Assembly (NCBI GenBank): GCA_947428835.1
Contig: CANENE010000002.1
Span: 142,901-206,900 of the forward strand
From: an uncultured bacterium
GTDB lineage: Bacteria; Cyanobacteriota; Vampirovibrionia; Gastranaerophilales; Gastranaerophilaceae
Direction of reading: 5' to 3'
Length of the DNA: 64,000 bases
Shown: positions 28,055 through 36,800 of the stretch, piece by piece
Position numbering within the stretch: position 1 is the first letter of the stretch
Layout: each line of letters begins with the position of its first letter
The notes under the pieces: generated by a model
Told to the model about the DNA's origin: nothing
Seen by the model: the letters and a program-made list of their open reading frames with translations, nothing else
The model's database searches: none
Translations under genes and position numbers: made by a program

Positions 28055-31000
28055 ATGAAAAAAGTTATTGCGTTTGACTTGGGTAAGGCAAGTATCGGTT
28101 ATTGCATAAGAGAAGGTCTTGATATAAAAGAAGCAGGTTCAATTATTATTGATAAAGACCATGGCGAAATTACAAGTAACAGAACAAGAAGGTGTGCTAA
28201 AAAAGTACTAAATGCCCACAAAGAGCGCGAAAATTTTTTTAATAAAATTTGGGAAGAGTGTGGTTTGCCGGTATTAAGTAAAGAAGATTTGTTATTTACT
28301 AAAGAGTTTGCAAATAAGAATGATAACACTATATATAATTCATGTTTATTAAGAATTGCCCTGCTGCAAAATGTACAGTTGGAAACCTGGCAAATTTATA
28401 AAGCTTTACATTCTGCTATTCAAAGAAGGGGATATGATGCAAATCTTCCTTGGGCAAATGCTAATTCTAAAAATTCTGATGATGAAGAAAATGAAAAACT
28501 AACTTTAAAATATACGCAAGAAAATGATAAAGAACTTATAATATCTGATGAATATAAATATCCTTGTTATTACGACGCAACAAGGCTTGGTTTATGGAAT
28601 GAAAATTTACCAAATACTTTTTCAAAAAACATATCTGTAAAAAATTCAAACAAAGTAAGGACAAGCGGCTTGGTTGCTCCAAGAAATCTTGCTGAAAAAG
28701 AATTAAGAAAATTGTGGGAAAATGCGCAAAAACAGCTGTCGAGGCTTAATAAAATTCCGGCAGAATATTTTTTATATGGTGAATATTGCATGGCTTATGG
28801 ATCTTACCTAAAGCCGGAATTTAAAAAATATCGCGGGACATCTTATGATTGGCAAGGGGTTTTGTGCCAAAAAATACCAAGATTTGATAACAGGGCAAAT
28901 TCAAAATGCAAACTGCTTCCTAAACGTAACGTATCTAAAGCGGCAACTATAGAAAATATTACTTTTACTTTGTTGATGAAATTAAAAAACTTAAGATTCA
29001 ATACAGTGGACACTCTGTTTGATGGAGTTGCAAGAAGGCTAAGCCCTCAAGAAATTAAAGAGATTATTGAAACAAAAAAGACAAAAGATAGTTGGGAAGA
29101 AAAACTCTTATCGGTTAAAAGTGGCAAGAATCCGACTTTTACTATAACAAAAGGTGATATAGAAGCTGTTATCGGCAAGAAAACTATATTAGATAAATTA
29201 GAGCCATTGAAAGCAAATATTTCCGGTCGTTCAAGTTTTTGCAGACGTGCTTGTTCAATTATGAATAAAATTATTCTTGAAGGAGAATTGTATCCATCTG
29301 ATATGGATGTGTCGGAATTTGTTGATAAGCCTAATGTCCCAAACGGTATTACGGAAGAAGAAATCAGGCAAATGCTATCTAAGATTGGCGATTGGAATAA
29401 TTTATTTATTCCTGATAACAGAAATGAATTAAAACAAACAGATTCTGATATTAGGGAACAAACGGATATTTTAATTGCAAATATAACTAATCCCATAGTA
29501 AGAAACAGATTGCAAATACTTAGAGATTTATTGCTTGATATTAAACAAAAAGAGGGGTTTAACAATCCTGATGAAGTAGTATTTGAATTTGTGCGCGATG
29601 GGGCAGACAGCTCATTATTACCCGGCAAAAAAGCATCAGACTATGAAAAGTATATCAAAGCACAAGAAAAATATAATGAACAATTGGTCAAAGAATTAAA
29701 AGATGTTGATGCTTATTCTTCTATTAATTTCGAAAAATTTAAATTACTAAAATCTCAGGATATGAAATGTATTTATTCGGGAAAACCTATAGGAATAAGC
29801 GATTTAACGCAATGCGAAATTGATCATATATATCCTCGCGCAAAAGGAGGCAATGATGCTCTTTACAATAAAGTATTGTGTTATGCGATTGAAAATCAAA
29901 ATAAAGCCGGCCGCACTCCCTATGAATGGATGCAAAGTGACAAAGATAGATGGCAGGAGTATTTTCAACGAATGTCTAATATAAAAACAAAATTAGGCAA
30001 AAAGAAATTTGAACTTTTGACAAAAAAACCAAAAGATTGCGAAGAACTAATTGAAAGTTATAACGGTCTTGCAGAGACTGCGCAAATTGCAAAAGTTGCA
30101 CAAGAATTGACCGTGATAATATTCGGATGGGGCCTGCAAACAAAAGGCGATAAGCGTCACATTTTTGTAAATAATGGAAGCTCTACTGCTGCAATAAGGC
30201 GCAGATATGGCCTCAATAAAATTCTTGGTGATGACGTAAAAAAGAATAGAAGCAATGATAAGCATCATGCCTTGGATGCTATTTGTGTAAGTTTTTCAAG
30301 AGATTTTAAATATAATAAAGAGATGAATGCTGATGTCATTGAAGGCTTTACATACGATATAGTTAAAAAAGCAATTGATGCAATAATTCCATATCCTTAT
30401 GCAAATAAAAAACCGTTTAAAGGTAACATTAGACCCCTTGAGACAATATACGGATATAGAAAGGTTGATGATAAAGACTGTATTACATCAAAAGTTCCAA
30501 TTACTTTAATAAAACAAAAAGAAACCAATATAAAAAATATTATTGATGAAGTGATTAAAAATGATTTGTTAGATAAATTAGAACTCAATCTTTCAGCAAA
30601 AGAATGGGAAGAAATGCTAAAAAATTATGTTCATCCCAAAAAACAAACTAAAGTCAAAAGAGTTTTAACAATTGTTTCTTGCGGCGCTTTGGAAAAAGAT
30701 ACCAACGGACGAGCTCGTATAGGAGAGTTTGCCGATTTTGGTACAAAAGGTGTTAAAAATCAATTCAAACATTCAAAAGGGCATAAGGGTCAAATTCTTT
30801 ATTACAATGAAAAAGGCGCAATTAAGGTTATGCCTGTTTATGCAAATATCAAAACGCAAGATGTTAAAAACAAGCTGCTTGAAATGAATTGCAAGCTTTA
30901 TAATAAAGGTCAAATGTTTTATTCGGGCTGCTTGGTTGAAGTACCTGTGGAATTTAAAGCAGGCGCTAATACTTATCCTGCAGGAATATATAAACTAAGA

Positions 31001-31108
31001 ACTATAATGTTTAATGGCGCAATTAAGCTTGAAAACAATAGCGGTATAGAAATAGTAACAAGTGCCGTTAATCTCGCTAACGCTAATTTTAAGAAATTTT
31101 CAAATTAA
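28055..31108 (+). CDS. cas9: Cas9 endonuclease, type II-C
   Basis: An RNA-guided DNA endonuclease of 1017 aa, the compact II-C size. All nuclease residues are visible: RuvC-I Asp8 in IAFDLGKASIGY, RuvC-II Glu511 in VVFEFVR, HNH Asp590-His591 in EIDHIYPRAKGG with Asn in ENQNKAG, and RuvC-III His738/Asp741 in HHALDA. The arginine-rich bridge helix (RTRRCAKKVLNAHKER) begins near residue 49. HNH numbering is close to Neisseria Cas9 (His588). AAAGGAG lies before the ATG, and a TATAAT box at 28025. It leads a cas9-cas1-cas2 operon; no csn2 or cas4 is present. The gene appears intact. Confidence 0.96.
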   Translation: MKKVIAFDLGKASIGYCIREGLDIKEAGSIIIDKDHGEITSNRTRRCAKKVLNAHKERENFFNKIWEECGLPVLSKEDLLFTKEFANKNDNTIYNSCLLRIALLQNVQLETWQIYKALHSAIQRRGYDANLPWANANSKNSDDEENEKLTLKYTQENDKELIISDEYKYPCYYDATRLGLWNENLPNTFSKNISVKNSNKVRTSGLVAPRNLAEKELRKLWENAQKQLSRLNKIPAEYFLYGEYCMAYGSYLKPEFKKYRGTSYDWQGVLCQKIPRFDNRANSKCKLLPKRNVSKAATIENITFTLLMKLKNLRFNTVDTLFDGVARRLSPQEIKEIIETKKTKDSWEEKLLSVKSGKNPTFTITKGDIEAVIGKKTILDKLEPLKANISGRSSFCRRACSIMNKIILEGELYPSDMDVSEFVDKPNVPNGITEEEIRQMLSKIGDWNNLFIPDNRNELKQTDSDIREQTDILIANITNPIVRNRLQILRDLLLDIKQKEGFNNPDEVVFEFVRDGADSSLLPGKKASDYEKYIKAQEKYNEQLVKELKDVDAYSSINFEKFKLLKSQDMKCIYSGKPIGISDLTQCEIDHIYPRAKGGNDALYNKVLCYAIENQNKAGRTPYEWMQSDKDRWQEYFQRMSNIKTKLGKKKFELLTKKPKDCEELIESYNGLAETAQIAKVAQELTVIIFGWGLQTKGDKRHIFVNNGSSTAAIRRRYGLNKILGDDVKKNRSNDKHHALDAICVSFSRDFKYNKEMNADVIEGFTYDIVKKAIDAIIPYPYANKKPFKGNIRPLETIYGYRKVDDKDCITSKVPITLIKQKETNIKNIIDEVIKNDLLDKLELNLSAKEWEEMLKNYVHPKKQTKVKRVLTIVSCGALEKDTNGRARIGEFADFGTKGVKNQFKHSKGHKGQILYYNEKGAIKVMPVYANIKTQDVKNKLLEMNCKLYNKGQMFYSGCLVEVPVEFKAGANTYPAGIYKLRTIMFNGAIKLENNSGIEIVTSAVNLANANFKKFSN

Positions 31109-31118
31109 CTTGAAAATT
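31095..31118. promoter_or_regulatory. Inverted repeat across the cas9 stop codon
   Basis: A perfect 9-bp inverted repeat, AATTTTCAA (31095-31103) and TTGAAAATT (31110-31118), with a 6-nt loop containing the cas9 stop TAA. It has no T-tract on + and so is not a convincing terminator. It may moderate read-through from cas9 into cas1. Confidence 0.4.
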
Positions 31119-31130
31119 AGAAAAAAATCA

Positions 31131-31168
31131 TTAAATGTAATATATGAGCTATCATATATTACATTTAA
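31131..31168. promoter_or_regulatory. Perfect 17-bp inverted repeat covering the cas1 start
   Basis: Left arm 31131-31147 and right arm 31152-31168 are perfect complements with a 4-nt loop (GCTA). The cas1 ATG (31144-31146) lies inside the left arm. In mRNA it would form a stable hairpin hiding the start codon; in DNA it would make a 38-bp dyad. No Shine-Dalgarno sequence precedes cas1, so translation may depend on ribosomes or proteins opening this structure. Confidence 0.7.
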
Positions 31169-32067
31169 CTATTCCAAATATTTCATTGTATACCGATAAA
31201 GGTTTTTTATTTTGCAAATATGATGATGAAAGCGCAAATAAAATACCTTTAGATGATTTAAGAGCGGTTATAGTTGCAACACATCAAGTTTCTTTTACAA
31301 ATACCTGTCTTGCAAAATTATTGGAAAATGATGTTATAGTTTTGCACTGTGATAATCATTATAAGCCTGTTGGTTGGTCTGCGGCTTTAGATAGGGTAGT
31401 TAGAGTGAAGGCATTTTTAAATCAAATATGCCAAGATAAAAAATTTGAAAATGAGCTGTGGAAAATAATTTTGAAGGCAAAAGTAAATAACCAATCACAA
31501 AATTTGAAGTTGCTTGGCTGTGATAATGCCAATATAGAAAGACTCATAAATAAACCCCTGCTAAGCGAAGCAAATATTGCAAAACAATATTGGAAACTAT
31601 ATTTTGAAGCACTTGGTGTTAAAACAAAAAGAGAACATAAAGATGCTAAAAACTTTGAAAACGCCTGTTTAAATTACGGCTATGCTGTAATAGCAGCTTT
31701 AATTTATCGCTCATCTTTGGTACATGGGCTTTGTCCGAATCTTGGAATTCATCATAAACAAAATTATAGGAGTATTCCTCTTATTTATGATTTGATGGAG
31801 CCATTTAGGCCATTTATAGATTATTATTTATACAAATTTAAAATGGAAGATGGTGAAAAAAATCACAAGAATTGGTGCAAATATTTATCTTGCTGTTTGC
31901 AAAATTGCAGATTAAAATACAAGGATTTTAATTATAAATTGATTGATTATATCGATTATTATATTGAGGCAATAACAAGAGCTTATATAGATTTTGATGT
32001 TAAGGAGATAGTTGTTCCTGATTTGAATGAGATGATTTTATTGATGCAAAAGAAAGATAATTTATGA
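31144..32067 (+). CDS. cas1: Cas1 integrase, type II
   Basis: The catalytic subunit of the Cas1-Cas2 spacer integrase, 307 aa. The type II subgroup pattern is clear: an N-terminal beta domain (LRAVIVATHQVSFTN, LLENDVIVLHCD), and catalytic helices with Glu in NFENACLNYGYAV, His in PNLGIHHK and the acidic DLMEPFRP segment. It starts inside a 17-bp inverted repeat and has no ribosome-binding site. It overlaps cas2 by 4 bp (ATGA), so cas2 is translationally coupled to it. Confidence 0.95.
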   Translation: MSYHILHLTIPNISLYTDKGFLFCKYDDESANKIPLDDLRAVIVATHQVSFTNTCLAKLLENDVIVLHCDNHYKPVGWSAALDRVVRVKAFLNQICQDKKFENELWKIILKAKVNNQSQNLKLLGCDNANIERLINKPLLSEANIAKQYWKLYFEALGVKTKREHKDAKNFENACLNYGYAVIAALIYRSSLVHGLCPNLGIHHKQNYRSIPLIYDLMEPFRPFIDYYLYKFKMEDGEKNHKNWCKYLSCCLQNCRLKYKDFNYKLIDYIDYYIEAITRAYIDFDVKEIVVPDLNEMILLMQKKDNL

Positions 32068-32411
32068 GGAGCAAATATCGAATGGGATGGTTGTTTGTAT
32101 GTTTTGATTTGCCTGTTGTAGAAAAAGAAGATTTAAGACAGGCAAATGCATTTAGAAAAGACTTGCTTAAACTTGGTTATTATATGCTTCAGAATTCAAT
32201 GTATGTGAAAGCATGCGTAACATATGAAAAAACCGAGAAGCATATCAAACGGATAAAAACCATAGCTCCAACAAGCGGCAGCATACAGATATTTTTTATT
32301 ACAGATATACAATGGAGCAAATCTGTCTGTATACAAAAAACTGATTATAAAAAATCAAAATACCTTAAAGATATAGGTGAAAATATCCCCGAACAAATGA
32401 CTTTTTGGTAG
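32064..32411 (+). CDS. cas2: Cas2, type II
   Basis: The structural subunit of the spacer integrase, 115 aa. The ferredoxin-like start is seen as MGWLFVCFDLPVVEKED, with the conserved Asp after the first strand, followed by FRKDLLKLGYYMLQNSMYVK. The start overlaps the end of cas1 by 4 bp. A second ATG at 32082, with AGGAG 11 bases upstream, would give a protein starting at MGWLF and is a credible alternative. Last gene of the cas operon. Confidence 0.93.
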   Translation: MRSKYRMGWLFVCFDLPVVEKEDLRQANAFRKDLLKLGYYMLQNSMYVKACVTYEKTEKHIKRIKTIAPTSGSIQIFFITDIQWSKSVCIQKTDYKKSKYLKDIGENIPEQMTFW

Positions 32412-32454
32412 TTTTGTTTTATAATAACTGTTGTAAGTTTAGATTTTTAAAGGT

Positions 32455-32543
32455 TTTAGAGAATGAGATTATTCGTACAATGTAGAGGAATTAACTATTC
32501 TCTGTTCAATTCTGATTGGACTAATAATTTAAAATATCTTATG
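32455..32543 (-). ncRNA. Probable tracrRNA
   Basis: Read on the minus strand, this segment has an anti-repeat for the CRISPR repeat. Its upper stem (32521-32537) pairs 17 of 17 bases with repeat positions 12-28. Its lower stem (32509-32517) pairs the first 9 repeat bases GTTTTGATT with two G-U wobbles, and a small bulge separates the stems as in Cas9 guide duplexes. Downstream follow a hairpin (AGAGAAT/ATTCcTCT, 32497-32503 with 32484-32491) and an alternative partner at 32458-32464. A TATAAT box lies at 32549-32554. The 3' end is not marked by a clear terminator, so the left border is approximate. Confidence 0.8.
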
Positions 32544-32581
32544 CATTTATTATATAATATTTATTCAGATTTGTATATCCT

Positions 32582-33073
32582 ATTATAATATATTTTAAAT
32601 TATTAGTAAATCAAAACGAGGAGAACCTCCAGTACCTTGAGTTGTTATTATAATATATTTTAAATTATTAGTAAATCAAAACGCACTCCAGTCTGTTGCA
32701 AGCCCTATTCCATTATAATATATTTTAAATTATTAGTAAATCAAAACCACGGTACTTTATACTCCTCCCCGTCTATATTATAATATATTTTAAATTATTA
32801 GTAAATCAAAACATTATCACTATACATAATGTTTCCAGTCTTATTATAATATATTTTAAATTATTAGTAAATCAAAACATTGGCGCGCTTTTTGCTTATT
32901 TATTCATATTATAATATATTTTAAATTATTAGTAAATCAAAACATACAGTATCTTTGTAATTGCGTAAAACTATTATAATATATTTTAAATTATTAGTAA
33001 ATCAAAACATTGGGCTTGATTGAATGTTATCCATTATATTATAATATATTTTAAATTATTAGTAAATCAAATC
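32582..33073 (-). CRISPR. Type II-C CRISPR array, 8 repeats and 7 spacers
   Basis: Eight 36-bp repeats start at 32582, 32647, 32712, 32777, 32843, 32908, 32973 and 33038. Spacers are 29 nt, except the fourth, 30 nt. The first seven repeats are identical; the last differs at position 35 (T for A on +). In crRNA sense (minus strand) the repeat begins GTTTTGATTTACT and ends TATATTATAAT. The minus strand is chosen because the tracrRNA anti-repeat fits that orientation and GTTTT is the usual type II start. Repeats contain a promoter (TTTACT-N17-TATAAT), so each spacer may be transcribed separately. Confidence 0.97.
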
Positions 33074-33101
33074 CACCGACATTAATCACTCTGATTTATT
33101 T

Positions 33102-33135
33102 ATTAATATATTTAAAGTATTAGTTTTAGTGTGAT
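33102..33135 (-). repeat. Eroded ninth CRISPR repeat
   Basis: Starts 64 bp after the last clear repeat, the spacing of the array. It reads ATTAATATATTTAAAGTATT then AGTTTTAGTG, matching most of the repeat with two single-base gaps and several changes. The 28 nt between (33074-33101) would be a relic spacer. It marks the old end of the array. Confidence 0.65.
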
Positions 33136-33176
33136 TTAACTTTTTTATTTTGAGGGGTTATCATCTTAAAACAGAA

Positions 33177-33196
33177 AAAATGCCAAAAGGCATTTT
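33177..33196 (-). terminator. Terminator of tRNA-Gly
   Basis: Stem AAAATGCC/GGCATTTT with loop AAAA on +. On the minus strand it is followed by a T-run, 11 bp downstream of the tRNA. Confidence 0.75.
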
Positions 33197-33207
33197 ACTC
33201 TTTATAA

Positions 33208-33282
33208 TGGAGCGGGAGACGAGGCTCGAACTCGCGACATCTTCCTTGGCAAGGAAGCATTCTACCACTGAATTACTCCCGC
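33208..33282 (-). tRNA. tRNA-Gly (anticodon GCC)
   Basis: On the minus strand the acceptor GCGGGAG pairs with CTCCCGC, the anticodon arm is TTCC-TTGCCAA-GGAA giving anticodon GCC, and the T-arm has GTTCGAGCC. Discriminator T is followed by an encoded CCA (33208-33210). Confidence 0.95.
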
Positions 33283-33427
33283 AAATATTTTGCTTCTTTA
33301 TAATACAATATCAAAAAAAATAATCAAGCTAAAAATCCAAAAAAGTGTAAAAAATTATTAAATTTCTTTAAAAAAGCGCAAAAAACTTCTAAAAAATGTT
33401 TTAATACAATATCGGGAGGTGTGCCTT

Positions 33428-33700
33428 ATGTTTAAACGTGCTTTATTTATTATTGTATTAATGCTTTTTTCAAGTGTATTTGCGCAAAATATACAAGTAA
33501 ACTTCTATTCAAATGGAAACAACAACAATTATTCAACACCTGATAACTATTATTATCAAAATCCTCCAAGGCAGTCGCTTATGACAAACGGACACTTTGT
33601 GATTTTATCATCAGGTGTACGATATGTTCACTCTCCATCCAAGTCTAAGCGCCAATCGCACGCTGCAAGGATAAATGAATACAATAGTATGTACTATTAA
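33428..33700 (+). CDS. Small secreted protein of unknown function
   Basis: A 90-aa protein with a signal peptide (MFKRALFIIVLMLFSSVFA, cleaved before QNIQV). The mature part is Asn/Tyr/Ser-rich (FYSNGNNNNYSTPDNYYYQN), then a basic tail. The ATG at 33428 is chosen over a GTG at 33419 because GGGAGG lies 8 bases upstream and the signal peptide then begins MFKR. The gene stands alone between tRNA-Gly and a terminator. No family recognised. Confidence 0.7.
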   Translation: MFKRALFIIVLMLFSSVFAQNIQVNFYSNGNNNNYSTPDNYYYQNPPRQSLMTNGHFVILSSGVRYVHSPSKSKRQSHAARINEYNSMYY

Positions 33701-33705
33701 AATTT

Positions 33706-33744
33706 AAAAGATGGCTTATAAATTAATAAATTAGGCCATCTTTT
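33706..33744 (+). terminator. Intrinsic terminator
   Basis: Stem AAAAGATGGC (33706-33715) with GCCATCTTTT (33735-33744) and a 19-nt loop, just after the small secreted protein. Confidence 0.7.
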
Positions 33745-33841
33745 AGTTTGTAATTAATAAATTTTAATATTTGTAATAAAGGTGGCAATTTTTTAGATTT
33801 TAGATTTTTATACTTATAGCTATAGCATACAAGGGAAATCT

Positions 33842-36800
33842 ATGAATAATTTTGCCGATTTAAATGTATTTAAAGTTAACAACTCACAAGTTCAAGCAAA
33901 TAACACTGCACCTGTCGTTATGAGCCCTTTGCTGCAGAATAAATTGCTTGCTGATTCTTTAAAGCAAAAAGATACAGTTGAGCTTCAAGAAACAAAAGCA
34001 AATGATGTAGCAGTGCAACAAAGCGAGCCTGAAACAGTACAGACGGCAATTGAAGAAAATAAAGAAGAAACTCTGGAAGCTAAAGAAATAATCACCCCCC
34101 CCTTCTTGTTAAAAGAAGAAACAACAACTAGTCAACAAGATAATACTTTGCAAGTTGCAGAACTACAGGTGCAAAATCCTGCCTTATCTATTGATGATAT
34201 TCAAAAACTTGATGATGCTTTAATTGAAGCAAAAATGCAAAACGGGCTTATCGAAAAATTTGCAAACTTTTTGAAAAACAAAACAAAGATAGGGTTGGGT
34301 TCAAATAAGCTTGATGAAATAATTGAAAGCACAAAACAAGGCAAGAGTTCGCTTGAAGAAGCTAATGAAAAAATAAAAGAATACAGAAGCAAACAAGAAA
34401 ATACAAGACAGGTATTCGGTGATATTTTATCAATTACTGCAAGTGCTGCAGCATTTTTTGCATTTAAAAATACATGTTCCAAATATATAAACGGTATTGT
34501 AAATATTAACAAAGATATGGTGGTAAATAAGTTATCCGAATGCGTAACGCCTGAAAAATTGAAAGAAAATTTTAGCCCAAATTCAAAAATGGGTAAAAAA
34601 ATCATAGATAAAATAATAGATAAGTTTGGTACAAGTGAGAAAATTCTAAAAGCAATTGATAAATTCACATCTAAAAAGTTCATATCTACTATTGCAATTA
34701 TACCAACTATGTTTATTGGAAGCTTTGTTAAAAAGAATGTATTAAAACTCAATAGAATAGGCACAAAACAATATAGTGCAAATACAACTGATGATATGAC
34801 ACCTGCCGAAAAGAAAGTTACAAAGAGAATTGCAAAGAAAGACAAGAAAAATGCAAACTTCAGAAATAGTATTTCAGGTGCAATAAATGGTTTAATGATG
34901 CCGATTGTGGGCTTGCTTGGCCCGTTAGGTGCTCCAATTTACCTTGCAGGAAATATATTGAACAGATATTTTATTGCAAATAAAGAAGACGCGGGAAATA
35001 AAAATCCAGCTAACTTTATTAAAAATTTAAAAGATTCTAAAGAAATAAATATAGGAGCTGCCTTAATTTCTGCAATTCCGCTGGTCAAAAAAGGCGCATA
35101 TAGCGCAAAGCTTGATAAGAGCATAAATTCAGCAATTGAAAAACTAAAAAATGTGCAGCTTCAGGATATTGGCGGCGGCAAAACAACATATGCATTATTG
35201 GAAGAAACCGTGCTTGCTAATGACGCTATCGCAAGTGTTTTAAATGGAGCACAAAAAACCGAAGATAAAATTGCACAACTAAGAGATACTAATATAATTG
35301 CATTAAAATTTAAACAAATTCAACAACAGAGCCTTAATGCAGGATTTATTAAGATAGACACAACAGATGATATTGTAAAAGCTCTAAAAGAAAACTGTCC
35401 TGATACTTGGACTATTGAACAGGCAAGTGAAAAATTAAGACAAGTATTTGGAGATAAATATCAGATTAATCATATAATCGGATCAGGTACAGTTGCGCAA
35501 ACATTTATCGCAACCGAAAAATCAAGCGGAAAACAAGTATGTCTTAAGATGATTCACCAAGGCCTTGATAAAAACGTAATTGAAAAACATTATCAGGCAT
35601 GTTTGGAGATGATTAATGATACTTGCAGTAAAAATAATATTTCCGATAAAGAAAAAGAAAATCTTGTAAATACTTTGAAAAGTATCGCAGATGGAATTAA
35701 AAAAGAAGTTGACTTAAATAATGAAATGGAGGCAGCTTCATCTCTTGCTAAAGTTACCAAACAGGCAAAAGTTGTAAGACCGATTGAAGTAAAAGACGGT
35801 GTTTATATAATGGAAAAAGCAGATGGAGTTTCTCTGAAAAGCTTAAATGACTATCTTAATCTTTCAAGATTTAATTCTGTCGATAATGCTAAAGAAAAAG
35901 TAGCAGAATATGAAGGCAGGCTTGCACAGGCAAAAGAAGAATATACAAAAACAAAAGATGAATTTGAGCAATATATGAATGATGGTGATGGCGTTATATT
36001 TAAAGATTTTTCTTTAGATGAGTTATTTAGACAAACTGATGCCAATGGAAATTATATGTATCGTAAGGACAGACAATTGTATATTAAAGCACAAGAGGAA
36101 TATGTTAAAGCGCAAGTTAAAAATGGTGTTAGGGGTTATAATGCCGAGCATGATTTTAGTAAAATTTATTATAAGGCAGAAGATTTATATGATAAGTGCA
36201 CAAGATTGCCTGAAAATATTAATAATATAATCAATGATTCATATTATGCAGATTGCAAAAAAATGATTAAATTGGTTGAACAAAATCCTGGATTAGAAAA
36301 CCTGTCTACAAAAGAAGCTCAAAGAATGATTGACCAATATAAAAATGTGATTAGAGAGCAATTTAGTAAAATAGGCAAAGACGGAAAAATCATCCATGGA
36401 GATATCCACGCCGGAAATATCTTTGTTGATATCGCGCAATTAAAAAGCGGCAAAGAGCCAAATAAAATATTTACCTTGATTGATACAGGTAATGTACTGC
36501 AACAGTCATCCGAACAGGCATTAAGATTTTTAAATTTAACAAAATATATAGAAAATGCCGATTATGACAATATTGCAAAATTTGCACTTGAAGGTGCTGC
36601 TCTTCCAAGTGGAATGAAATACGAAGATGCTTATAAATATGTAAGTGAAAGACTTAAACAAATATTCTTTGAAGTCAAAGACGGAAAAGCGTATAAAACA
36701 AACATAATAAAAAATGATACGATGATTGGAATAACAGATACAATAATGAGGGAAAAAGGCATTATCCCTGCTGCCACTCAAGGAGATCTTGTTAAGGCAA

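Noticed and set aside
31095-31118. Transcription terminator between cas9 and cas1
   Set aside because: The stem is AT-rich and lacks a following T-run on +, and cas1 is clearly in the same operon.
33102-33135. Degenerate repeat as the tracrRNA anti-repeat (read on +)
   Set aside because: It could pair with crRNA, but it has more mismatches, no bulged lower stem, no downstream hairpins and exact array spacing. The segment at 32509-32537 is far better.
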